From Isoetes taiwanensis (Eukaryota; Streptophyta; Lycopodiopsida; Isoetales; Isoetaceae): a stretch of 64,000 nt of DNA. A model generated the notes under the pieces. That model was not told where the DNA came from and ran no database searches. It was given only the letters and a program-made list of their open reading frames with translations. A program made the translations under genes and the position numbers. The stretch spans positions 8,264,095-8,328,094 of the forward strand of contig JAJEKV010000063.1 of the NCBI GenBank assembly GCA_021234155.1, in the 5' to 3' direction. Shown here one piece after another: positions 21,456-33,699 of this stretch (its first letter is position 1; each line of letters starts with the position of its first letter).

Positions 21456-21889
21456 CTCTTAGAAAATAGAACAACCAAATTTATTTGAACTTCTACCAGG
21501 CTTTCAAATAGATAAATACCCTTAAACAATGTCACAAACTAATATCGAACCAATATTATAACGAAAGCAACACAAAATGGTTCAATAAAATACGGGGCAA
21601 CTTCGAATCATTCGTGTGCATCCCAAACTGATCCAAACTGGCCGATTCTGCTTGTATATGTGCTGTTGGATCACCATAGTGCAGCAATATATAAATTGTC
21701 ACCACTGACGAATCTAGTAACCTCCTAGATTCAAGTCTTCATAACCATCTGTCCAGTTGCACTGTTCACCGACCATAATTGTCTATACTTCTATATTTAT
21801 ATAAGTTATTCACACTAAGGTTTTTGACCTATACAAGAATGTACACCTGATATTAATGATACTTAGACCTTAGCATTGTTAGGTCTATA
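21456..21889 (-). repeat. Copia 5' LTR
   Basis: Lies between the primer site and a right limit set by TATAGACCTAACAATGCTAA on the minus strand, which matches the first 20 bases kept of the 3' LTR (TGTAGACCTAACAATGCTAA at 17237-17256). Confidence 0.65.
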
Positions 21890-22566
21890 TGTCCTTCAGT
21901 ATGCCTATAAGTGGAGTAATAAGAAGATAAGAATTAACTGTTTGAATGAACCCTCCCCTTTATCAATGCCGAAGGGATTTAGGCGGTTAAGCAACGTGCA
22001 TACCAGGTGATTGGTATGTAAATATATATCCGTGCTAGAACCGTATGCGTGAGAACTCGAGTGGGGGACTGATCATCTCTGAAACAATAATTTCTAATGA
22101 TAAGTTGATTGTTACTATATTTTCCTGATTTCCTCGTCGAAGATGAAGGTTTCCCAATTAGTCCTTCCCCAGGACTAACCCATCCTTTATTTCTTACTTT
22201 CCAGATGGAGTCAAATCAGGGAACGTTGTTGACCGGTGAGATTAGAATCAACCTAGAGGAGTTCTGGAGTTTTTTGCACGTTGTCTTGCAACATTATTCT
22301 TATGGCTGTGCATGCGATATGCATTAACATTCTACTTCAGTTCTTTAGAGAAGCTTTGTTAAGGGATTCAGATCATATTAGCCCAACTTCTAGGGACGAG
22401 GATTGTAAAATCCTCGATGTGTCCAAGTACCATTTAACTATTAACTATTTCTATTTTGATATAAATGATTCATGAATTTAAATTATATGTCTTATATGTC
22501 AAACGTGTTAGGAGCATTTTAGTGACTGATGGGCCCATTCATAAATATTCAATTTTAAAACATTAA
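21890..22566 (+). other. Probable 3' remnant of the older Gypsy element
   Basis: No gene. Near 22370-22410 a short stretch reads like the end of a Gypsy polyprotein or LTR (SPTSRDEDCKI). The segment TGTCAAACGTGTTAGGAGCA at 22497 repeats the Gypsy LTR end seen at 15687. Confidence 0.35.
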
Positions 22567-22635
22567 ATGGGATATGCGGCGCCGCTCCTAATCGTTAGTT
22601 GGGCGCTAAGTTGGATGCTAAGTTCATCGCTATTT

Positions 22636-23341
22636 CGTATGACACGAAGCAGAAAGAATGGTTCTCCCAGTAAGAAAGAACCAAGCGAGGACGATGATCT
22701 ATACAAGCTGATCAAGGAACTCCGAGATGAGATGGCGCAATTGAGAGTTCTGATACAAGATCTAAGTACCTAAAATCGACACCTCCAAGCACAGAATTTG
22801 GAGCTCAAAGCTCTCTTGCCGAAAACATCATGCAAAGATTCATCAAAATTGCAAGACACCATAAACAGCATACAATATCAGCTTGCAGATTTAGTAGCAA
22901 ATGCTACTAAAACACAGATGGAACTTTACCATGAGCATCTAACAGCAGAAAGACTAGAAGACAGATCAGAGTAAGGAATTTAAAAAGATTGGGTCTAACA
23001 AAACAAGAAAATGAAGACACCAATCAAGTCATTGAACATTTTTTCAAAGAGGTCATGCACATGCATGAACCTCAAGCAACCTCAAGCGATTTATAGCAGC
23101 AAGCAGGTCATAATCGATCAATTCTGGTCAAATTCTGCACTGAAGAAGCCAGAAACAGGGTATTACAGAACAGAAGGGCCTTGAAAGGTCACAAAATATG
23201 GATTGATCCGGACTTATCTCCTACACAATTGGAGGTTAAGAAAAGGGAATGGGCCAAAGTAAGAGATGCTAGAGAAGAAGGATTCATTGCATATCTTGAT
23301 CGAACAGGGAAGGCAATTATAACCAAGAGGAAAAAAGAATA
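22636..23341 (+). pseudogene. LINE ORF1 remnant (coiled coil and RRM-like)
   Basis: The coiled coil spans about 22690-22960 with two stops. The RRM-like part at 22975-23341 can be read across frames: NRSILVKFCTEEARNRVLQN, then IWIDPDLSPTQLEVKKREW, matching copy 1 closely. It ends with a lysine-rich tail at TAG 23340. Confidence 0.7.
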
Positions 23342-23344
23342 GGT

Positions 23345-25895
23345 ACTTGGGATCTTGAGGCTGCTATCATAGAATATACATGGGCTTTCACAGACGAAAG
23401 TAACTGTAAGCATAGATGTGCTGAGGAAAATGGATGTGCTTATTTTCCTTGAGACATGGGAGCATCAAACAAGGCCATTGCCAGACATACCAGGTTTCAC
23501 TGTAGTGGATTCTGTTTGGAATATGAAGAAACATGGGGTAGGACGAGGATATGGAGGCTTGGCAGCTTATGCAAGAATAGAGATTGCAGTTCACATTAAA
23601 GTGGTAGCAAAACACGAATTCAAGGAACATATGTGGTTGCAAATTGAGCTAGCGTAGAGCATACATAGCCTGTGCTACTATGCACCTTTAAACATGAATG
23701 TTTATAACCTATCACCCGGTAATGATCTGCTACTCCAGTTAAAATTCCAGGATATAGTATCAGAGTCTAATCATATGGGCCTAGTCTTAAAATTGAAAGG
23801 AGACTTGAATGTGGAAAAAACACACATCCGTTTCAAGCCTAGACTGAAATTAGATCATGTCAAGTGGGAGGCCTTAACGAATGAATCAGGCTTTAAGTTG
23901 CATAACTTGGAAAGGTACATTAGAAGAAGAGTCTCGCCTCCTCACAGACACTATAATGAGAGAGGCTACAAAGTGCTTTAGATATACTAAACCCAGGAAG
24001 GTGGGGCTTTGGAAGCAGACTGAAACCAAAATGGTACAGACAATTGATAAGAGGTAAGAAAAGAGCATATGAGTCCAAAAGGCAAGAAGAGATATGGAGT
24101 TAGTTATCCAAGCATCCAAAAACTTTTTGGAATAAGCTCCGTGGGCATACAGAACACCAACTGCTAAAGGATGAAGATCTATTGATGCTGGTACAGTCCA
24201 TATATTACTGTAAAGATGCACCATAGATGGAGGAAATGGATGTAAATGATGATTTGTTCACAGTTAAGGAAGTAGGTATGGCTCTGAAGCAATTAAAGAA
24301 TGGTAAAGCTGCTAATCTGGAAGGGATGAGTGCAGAATTGCTAAAATGGGGTGGTAAAGTACTCTTGCAGATACTAACCAGTCAACTAAATGCCCCAAAA
24401 GAGCTTGCCAAGATCATGGCAATTGAACAAAGTAGTCCCCGTTACTCCAAACTATTGGGCTGCTTATTGGAAAGGAAATTGAGCACATGGGCAGATATAC
24501 ATGGGAAAAGAACTACATGTCAAGCAAGATTAAGAAGGTTGCACAATACTTTAGATCACTCCCTCACATTGAGGGTGCACATTGACAAGGCTAAGAAACC
24601 AGGGAAGGCACTGTTTCTTGCATTTATTGACTTCTCTAAGGCCTTCGATATAGTATCAAGGGATGGGCTGTGTAATAGAACGAAAGAGCTTGGAGTTCCG
24701 ACCTCACTCATGGGTGCAGTATCCAAAATGTACAAGGAAGTCATTGCACGGTTAGCAGCTAACTCAACTGAGATTTATAGCACAATAGGTGTGAAGCAAG
24801 GTTGTCCAATGTCGCCTACACTTTTCGACTGTACATAGATGAATTGCATTTGTGGATGGAGCAAAACGGGCTTACAGGAACTCAATTAGGAGACCATGTG
24901 ATCCAATTGCTGCTTGGCAGCCATGCCAACAGTACTCCAGAAACATCTGCAGACTTTAGGCGAGTTTTGCAAAGCAAAGAAGATGAAGGTAAATCTGTTC
25001 AAATCTAAGATTATGATATACGACACATTTAATAAGCCAAGTTTTACTTATAATAGAGAAGCATTGGAGATTGTGAATCATTATAAGTACCTTGAAATTG
25101 AGTTTAGTGCAGATTACAAATGGAAAGAATGTACTAAGAAACGGTTAGCAGGAGAAAAAAAAGCCTTATATGGTATGCTCCGGAAGTGCATAAAAGCACC
25201 ATTATAGGATTGGGGGCTGAAAAGAATGCTGTTTAAAACTCTAGTTCAAACAGTTGTTGGTGTCCGATTTGGGGGCCAACACTATCGAAAGGGTTATGGA
25301 AACATATCGAGGGTGTCTAAAATATATTTTTGCAGAAGGATTTTGGGTTAAGCAGCAAACATCCTATCCCATAATGTTGGCAGAAGCAGGATTATTACCT
25401 TTGGAAGTGGAGGCATTGATCTAGACTATTACCTATGTAAATAGGTTATCCGCTTTGGATGAAAACTGGCTTCCAAAGAAAGTAATGGAGGTGTCTAAAT
25501 CCGTGGGCTGGTATAACGACGTCTTGAACTGGGCTGAACGCTGCAGAATATGTAGAACAAGCTGGCCAGATTCAGATATAGGTGTACAAGACATGGTGCA
25601 ATCACTAGCCTTGAGGCGGATATAGGAAGAACCTAGTACTAAAATGGCATATTACATGAAGGAGATGAATCCGATGCTGGTCTATTCGGATCAAGCATAC
25701 CTTCAAGCTAAGATTTCACGAAGTTTGAAGCAAACCATAGCACGGTATCGCACGAGCTCACATAAGCTTCAGATCGAGGTGGGCAGATGGGTTGGTATCC
25801 CAAAGCAGGAACAAATTTGTTCGATGTGCACAAACAGAGACATAGAAGATGAAGAGCATGTATTTTTAGCATGTGCATCATATGCAGATCTCTGA
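23345..25895 (+). pseudogene. LINE ORF2 remnant lacking the RT YADD box
   Basis: The nuclease start lies in 23418-23657 (FLETWEHQTRPLPDIPG, VGRGYGGLAAYAR); most of its C-terminal half is deleted or shifted. The RT lies in 24227-24838 with FIDFSKAFDIVSRDGL and VKQGCPMSPTLFD. The stretch that should hold YADD is deleted: VIQLLL is followed at once by the out-of-phase segment that becomes LQKHLQTLGEFCKAKKMKVN at 24941-25000. The C-terminal zinc-binding region at 25644-25895 reads RTSSHKLQIEVGRWVGIPK, then CSMCTNRDIEDEEHVFLAC, a typical LINE CCHC-type ending. Confidence 0.85.
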
Positions 25896-26054
25896 GAGTT
25901 ATATAATATTAATTGTCGTAACTTTCATAGTCTTTTATATATAGATCCTAAAAAACTAGGATTTTACTTCAAAAAAGTGGAGTGACATAGACTGTTGTTG
26001 GCTCAAATACAAGTGAACATGTAAATGGAACAGTCACTCCATGACCCCAAGGCC

Positions 26055-26760
26055 CTAAGGGGCGTGATAATAGAATCTGCTTTGTGACTGTTGTTCTGCA
26101 TTGCATATGGTGCCTTCTAATCTGCTATCATTCGTAACTAGATGGAAGTGTTCCGGTACATGGTAGAAGGAAACTCCACATTTTGCCTCCGATAGATGGA
26201 GGCCTTGGTTGATGTGACGATGATACGAGCAGTACCTTAGTCTTGACCAAAATGACGCGCATATTAGCGGCCTGGCAAGATGTGTCCAGATCATCCAGAC
26301 AATCGCAAGGTCATAGAGAAACTCACAAAAAACATCATTCATAAGGTTCATGAATGTTGTCAGGGTAGTAGTTAGTCCAAAAGGCATGACTATGAATTCA
26401 TAGTGTCCATATCTTGTTCTGAAAGCCATCTTATGGACATTTTCCTCCTTAATTCGAATCTGATGATACCTTGACCTCAAGTCGATCTTGGTGGAAAAGA
26501 ACTTCGCTTCTTTGAGTTGATCCATGAGGTCTTCTGCTCTAGGTAAGGAGTACCTATTCTTAATGGTGCGCATATTCAATTGATGAGAGTATGCACATCT
26601 GTATGCTCTCATCTTTCTTCTTGACAAATAGGATAGGCGCTCCGAAAGGAGAGGCACGAGGTTTAATGAATCCAAATCTAAGAGCTCTTGGAGTTGTTTC
26701 TTCAACTCTACCAATTAAATATATGAGTTGTTTGGTGATCTAGTGCAAAACTTGAGCTCT
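26055..26760 (-). pseudogene. Gypsy reverse transcriptase fragment
   Basis: The minus frame 26055-26714 starts [11 protein letters not shown] and, after a frame slip, shows [54 protein letters not shown] and FMNLMNDVF, all signatures of Ty3/Gypsy RT. The catalytic box is readable only in another frame as CLDDLDTS. No RNase H or integrase follows, and the LINE 3' end abuts it at about 26070. It is separate from the chromovirus remnant at 32.2-33.7 kb, since that lies upstream in minus-strand order and begins with RNase H. Confidence 0.85.
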
Positions 26761-28176
<1,416 letters not shown>

Positions 28177-28599
28177 GAGAGAGTATAAGAGACTTAGTGC
28201 ATGTTTTATGTAATTTGTTGTATGGCTATAGCATAATTGCATGAATTGCTCTTGGATTGTTAGCATGAGAGTTGACTTTATAGCTGCATGTACATATGAA
28301 ATGAATATATAGCAGATGCCGCCTGCTTATTAGTGGCCTGAAGGTCCTAAACTATTGAACTTAATTTTCTCCAAGTGTGTTCTCGCAAGATCCAGGCTAG
28401 TGAGAAACATGTTTGGAGGTCTTGCCGAGATCCCTTCCTGAATTTGCTCTTACTGTTATTTAAAATATGGCCAAGGGAGCGGTTGGGGAAGCTGTAGATG
28501 AGCAATCCTGTACAAACCCAAGTCCAAAGATTGCAGAACCTGAAATACCCATTTTCCATTATTTTCTGACTGGGGAGCAATATTAGCCCGATTAGCCAA

Positions 28600-30138
28600 A
28601 GATGCCGCAATCTATGATGGGATCTTTATGGAGTATGTAACTATTGTAAGAAGGCGGGCCATGAAGAGAGCGCCCATTATAGGAGCGTGTGTCCAAAATG
28701 TTCTAAACAATGATATTATAGTAAGAACTACCCATTGTGTAGCCATTGTGGTCAGGAAGTTAAGTTTTGTCCAATCATGCAATATGAGGCAATTCAAGAA
28801 CCTGATATATCAGTGCTTGCAGTGACAGGACAATAAGCTTCAAAGGAGAATCAAATGCAAGTGCCATACACGGAACATGAAAATCACGTTTTACCTCGCA
28901 AACCAAGTATGGGATCAGCAAGCCATGCTCTGTCGAAGGAAGCCCATCAAGTGGAGCACTTACTGAAGAATAAAAAGGTAAGAATTGATATGTAAACATT
29001 GTTTAAAGAAGTACCTACCTATAAGCGGGGATTTTTGAGGCTGATGAATAATAATTCAAGTGAAGGGACTGTGCTAATGGTTTGCCAAGCTACATTTGAA
29101 GATCCCAGTGCAATAACATGTCAAGCTCGAATAGGTAATTATGAATTGTCAAATGCTTGCAGATGGAGGCTCCTTAAATGTTATGCCGTATCATGTCATG
29201 TTGAAGCTTGGCCTTGGTGTAACTACCAAACCATCTGATACAATGCATGTCCCTTTACGTCAAATGGGACGAGGATCTACTGGCCAAAGCCATGGCCTTC
29301 CTAAAATGAGAGCATAAGCTTCATCTCCCTTTTTTTCAATGAATGAGATTACCATAAACGTAGTATTGGCAACAACTCCCTCCATGATTACTTGCACAAT
29401 GATCTATACCAAGGCTAAAGCAAATACTCAATCTCCGCAATCCTTATTTTTAGAATTGATCACTTCTACAGCCCTTGGAACATACTCTTTATGCATAAAC
29501 AAGTGGATTGTAATAATGTAAGCATATTACCATCATCAAGAGCAGTTCTATGCTTTGACGGAGGAGTATCAAGGAAATTAGAGATGTCAATGATTGAAAA
29601 TGTCTTGAAGGATGAGCATGGAAATATATTTGAGGAGATCAGCACCACTCTTGATTGTTCTACCAATAATATGGCAGAATACAAAGCTCTCAATGATAGA
29701 TTGCACTTAGTTTTACGACATGGTATTTAGGAATTACAGGTATACGGGGATTTGGAATTGCAATATATCTATCAAGTTAAGAATGCCAAGTTAATGCCTT
29801 TGTATGAAGAGGCAACAAAGCTTATAGCAGAATTTTCCACTGTAGCATTTACGTGTGTGCCATATACTGAAAATGAGCATGCGGATTACCTTTGCAAAGT
29901 TGCCATAATTTAGGCTCTCACAAAAGGACTGGAAAATGAAGAAGAGTTGCCATTTGGAAAGGAAATTGGCATTCTAACTATAGATGCTGTTATAAATGAT
30001 TCATTCTGCAAATTCGTCAACTTATTAGAAAGTAAAACACCACAGGGTACTCGATTTACCATCCAACCAGACCAATTAGAAGAGATGTCACCAAGTCAAG
30101 CTACTCCGCAAGACTGTATAAGAATAAGCTCTTTCTAG
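28600..30138 (+). pseudogene. Tat-like Gypsy remnant: zinc knuckles, protease-like region, extra RNase H
   Basis: At about 28630-28780 one frame reads CNYCKKAGHEESAHYRSVC, then CPKCSK and CSHCGQEVKFC, a cluster of zinc-binding knuckles. At about 29130-29250 a protease-like piece reads VDGGSLNVMPYHVMLKLGLG across a frame slip. At 29491-29900 a ribonuclease H domain shows CFDGGVSRK, TNNMAEYKALNDRLHL, VYGDLELQYIYQVK and NEHADYLC, the D-E-D pattern of the additional RNase H of Tat-lineage Gypsy elements. RT and integrase are absent. Stops are numerous. Confidence 0.7.
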
Positions 30139-30580
30139 CCACCAACCACTGGCGTTATAGGAACTTCTTATAATGATATGATCAAGCAAGAAACAAGATA
30201 AAATACTAGAAGAGCAAGGCTAAGCTCTTCATCAAACATAGAAAGAAGCAGATCTAGTTGTGCAGTCAGCTTAGATCCCTATGCACCTTTTTGGACATAA
30301 TTTTCAAACCGTAAATAATCTATAGACAACCAAGCCCAATCTGAAAACTAGACTTCAAGGGCTTTCCAACAAGTAAGGATCGCCAGTTTTTGAGTTGTGG
30401 TCGCAGAGATATCACGTCTCAAAATTGTCCTTCTATTTATTTTGCTTTTAAATAAAGGTCAAGGTTTATTTTTGGCTCTCTCTTTCATAATATCAAGGTT
30501 TAGACATACTGGATAGCTTTTTTTACTTGATCATATCAATAAATATTGTTCCATGCAAGGCCAATCCCCCGAGCACTATA

Positions 30581-30693
30581 TCAATTCTTTCCCTTCTCAA
30601 GACTGATCGCCCTCGATCATCTTTCTTAAAGATTTACATCCCTTCTCAAAGACAATCAATTCATTCCTTTCTCAAGACTAATCGTCCTCGATC
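30581..30693 (+). repeat. 75-bp-period direct repeat
   Basis: A 38-bp block beginning TCAATTCTTTCCCTTCTCAA recurs 75 bp later with few changes, both copies ending CCTCGATC. Confidence 0.7.
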
Positions 30694-30979
30694 GCCATTA
30701 TATCTGAAAAACCTCCATTTTCAAAGTTGATTAATCAACCTTTGAAAAGCATATTAGTCCTTCCCTTCTCATGAATAAACTTATTTCCTCGAGAAGGTTT
30801 TCAAAAACCACAAGTTGAACATCAGCTTAATTTGACTCAAAGCATAGGTTAGTTTAAAACAAAATGTTTACTAACCTCTACTAGAAGCACCAACTTCTGA
30901 TCAATTTCTATTTCAGTTTGCAATCTCCAGCACCAACCAGAAGACCTGCGAATATCAGGAATAGCAAACATTCTATTCA

Positions 30980-31140
30980 CCTGGACATGAGCACCAACTC
31001 ATTCCATTCACTTGGACATGGCATCAACTCATTCCAACTTCTTGGACATGGCGTCAACTCATTCCAACCTCTTGGACATGGTCTCAGCTCATTCCAGCCT
31101 CTTGGACACGGCATCAGCTCATTCCAATCACTTGGACAAG
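30980..31140 (+). repeat. 30-bp minisatellite, five to six copies
   Basis: Units of the type CTTGGACATGGCATCAACTC plus ATTCCAACTT repeat in phase with three. A sense frame therefore reads LGHGINSFQP-like decapeptides five times. Confidence 0.9.
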
Positions 31141-31904
31141 ACCAACAACTCTTTCCATCTCATAAATAGCGTCAACTATTTATGACAATCACTAATCTCA
31201 CCCATAAGGATGCAATAAGAAATATCTAAAGATTTTAATCACAATCCTTAAACATCAATTTCATACAAAAAATACAACAAATAAATAGGAGAATTATGCA
31301 CTCCAATATTTAGGAGATAGATAGCCACCCAACCGGGCTCAGATCAATGCAGGAAATTTTTATCCTACTAGCTCAACAACACAAGGCGTCCACAATCACT
31401 GAATTAAGACAAGGCTTTAGTTTCATCAGATAATAGGCAACTCAAGACTTGTAGGCGAAAGAACTTGATAGCAAAAATGGAGAGCCTTCAGGTTCTTATA
31501 GAAGATGTGGAGGCACCTTTTCAGGTTTACCTTTTAGACTTAGAAATATCTTTTAGAAAAGGCCTGGCATGACTGGTTGGCATTGATTTGGATAAGAATA
31601 GCAAATTCGACCATCTATTGTGTAGATCGACTTGTTCAATACCAGCCAGATTGCTTTGTTTTGCGACCAGATCTTTTGGTCGCCGCTCGGCTGTAACAGG
31701 CGTTGACCCCTTATCAGCCACCCAATTAATTTAAGACATTCCTTGCCTTAAGCTTTAAATAATTCTTGTAACTATACGGGGTAAATACTTATTGAACCTG
31801 AGGCACTCCCCCGAGCCGGCATAAAGCCGTAGTAATCCTTCCCTTTCCGAGATTGAACGTCCGCGTCAATCTCGAGGAAAAATTGCTCACCCTAATTCCT
31901 TTAA

Positions 31905-32060
31905 GGATGGTCATTCCAGTTCATTTAGGAATGGCCTCACTTCCTTTAGAGGACTTTAGTCTCAATTCCATTAGAGACAATCATTCCAATTCATTTAGGA
32001 ATGGCCTCAATTCCTTTAGAGGTCATCCCAGTTCCTTTAGAGGTGGCCTCAACTAAGTTA
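31905..32060 (+). repeat. Degenerate 15-16-bp minisatellite
   Basis: Units of the type AATTCCTTTAGAGG recur with small length changes. The sense frame reads NSFRNGLNSFRGHPSSFRGG. Confidence 0.8.
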
Positions 32061-32249
32061 GAGGGCTTGATATCCTATGAATAAAGGATTCAGATTATAC
32101 CAACGTATATCAGTCTTTAGAGATTTTTTGTTGGTAAAGCAATTGCAAATTTTTTATTAAAATGGTTCCAAATAGCAAAGATATTAATGCCTGCTAGCTT
32201 TGTTTGTTATTTTAGCAAAGTTTGTTTATTCATCCACAAGCGCATTCTA

Positions 32250-33680
32250 TTCTTTAAGTTGGTCCTTAGAATACCATGCTGCATCAAAAGGTGGATGAAA
32301 TTTGAATTTAACTAGAAACCTTCAATAGGAGGACGTTCGTGTCTCCTTATCTTGGTGCGTAAGTATCTGTTCCTGTTCAAGCACCTCCTCACCATCCTTG
32401 ATGTTGAAATAATTTGCATGTTCCATTTTCTGCAAGGTCTCAAGAGAAATTCCACTTCCCTATTTTTGTCGTCAATTTGAAATGGATCGTAATACCTAGG
32501 AGCCAGTTTTCTTATTACCCATTTTTCGTAGGCATTTCTTAGGAAGGTGAAACTCCAAACCCATTAATCCTTTGTTTCTTCACAAGTTGGTAAATCATTA
32601 GCTCTTGGCTCTTTCGAATACGAGTTTTTACTTCTCCAAAAATGTTTGCAAAGTCCGTTGCTACTTCATCTGAAGCTAGTACTCCTCCTAATTTCGTAAT
32701 TGGAGATTCCAAATAGTATCTATACACCACTTCAAAGGGATTTCTCTAGATAATCGAATGGATGGTGTTATTATAGGCAAACTCCAGAAGATAAAGATAC
32801 TCTTTCCATTGACTTTGGCTTTTTGCAACATAGGTTCAGGACATGTTCTCAATAACATGGCTCACAACTTCAGTATGGCCATCCGTCTGAGGGTGATAGG
32901 TTGTGGAGAACTTTAAAGTTGTACCCAGGTTCTCCATGAGACCATACCAAATCGATTGCTTGCAAGGCTGTCATGCTCAATTTTCACGAAAGAAAATGAA
33001 CTTATTTAGACAACCTGTCTACAACTGTCCAGATCTGGTCATTCTTATGAGTGTATTTAGGTAATCCTTGGATGAAGTTCATAGTCATGTGCTTCCAAGG
33101 TTTCTTAGGAATTGGAAAAGTGTGAACTAATCTGACCGGCTTGCTAGTAGAGGCTTTCCTTTGTTGGCAAACGACGCAAACTTCTACATACTTCTTAACA
33201 ATCCTCTCAAGATTAGGCCAATAAAGATGTCTTTTTGCAATAGCCAAGGTAGCTTAGCTTGAGTGCCTCTATGTCCGGAATATGGAGGTTCATGACATTC
33301 TTGTATCATTCTTGACCTGTATGCCATCTTTATGTATTCTACTTTGATTGTCTTCAAGTCGACAATTTTTGTTATGGTCATGAATGTGTACTCTACTTAA
33401 AGCATTGGCAACTTAATTTTCCATCGCATTTTTGTACTCAAGGTGCAACCCTTCAAAATCCTTTATAGTATCAATGAGCTTCAATTGACGTGCATTGATA
33501 ATATATTGAGTTTATATATGTTTCAAGCTCTGCAGGTCAAAGTGGCAATAAACTTTGATCTCATGAAGTAATGTCTCCATTTCTTTAACGCATGCACCAG
33601 AGGAATTAATTCTTTTTCATAAGTGCTATGCCCTTGCTCCGATGGTTTTAGCATAACCTAATTGATGTCTGTCTTGCTTG
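32250..33680 (-). pseudogene. Chromovirus (Ty3/Gypsy) remnant: RNase H, integrase, chromodomain
   Basis: In minus order, RNase H at about 33540-33660 reads STYEKELIPLVHALKKWRHY. The integrase zinc region at 33184-33381 reads MIQECHEPPYSGHRGTQAK. The frame 33002-33247 gives HLYWPNLERIVKKYVEVC and VCQQRK, then WKHMTMNFIQGLPK of the core. At 32760-32900 TTYHPQTDGHTEVV and EYLYLLEFAYNN follow, interrupted by stops. The frame 32539-32730 holds PITKLGGVLASDEVATDFA. Next come KLAPRYYDPFQID, the GPY/F-like module, and at about 32255-32335 RFLVKFKFHPPFDAAW, a chromodomain-like ending. Many stops make it inactive. Reverse transcriptase is missing. Confidence 0.85.
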
Positions 33681-33699
33681 AGCAAGTCACTTAGCTTTG

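Larger units (their letters stand above)
17237..21889 (-). mobile_element. Copia retrotransposon, one LTR truncated
   Basis: In minus-strand order it has a 5' LTR (about 21456-21889), a tRNA-iMet primer site (21444-21455), gag, zinc knuckle, protease, integrase, RT, RNase H, a purine tract (17257-17275), then only 20 bp of the 3' LTR (17237-17256) before unrelated Gypsy sequence. The order protease-integrase-RT is diagnostic of Copia. The coding region has several stops and frameshifts. It appears to lie between two ends of an older Gypsy element, and its missing 3' LTR points to a later deletion or recombination. Confidence 0.85.
22636..26070 (+). mobile_element. LINE non-LTR retrotransposon, copy 2 (nearly full length, dead)
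   Basis: Same plan as the copy at 12117, but it extends to the C-terminal zinc-binding domain and probably to the 3' end near 26070 (GGCCCTAAGGGGCGTGATAATAG). ORF1 begins MTRSRKNGSPSK (22636), close to the KGSPSK start of copy 1, and is broken by stops at about 22771 and 22975. ORF2 follows from about 23345 with a nuclease, a reverse transcriptase and the zinc domain. No poly(A) tail or flanking duplication was recognised. Confidence 0.85.
30139..32240. other. Non-coding stretch with three minisatellites
   Basis: No gene recognised. It contains three unrelated tandem arrays, listed separately, in about 1.5 kb. Its position next to Gypsy remnants suggests an LTR-element untranslated region. 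Confidence 0.5.

Noticed and set aside
30980-31140. CRISPR-like 30-bp direct repeats
   Set aside because: Units are directly adjacent with no unique spacers, and the sequence is eukaryotic; it is a minisatellite.
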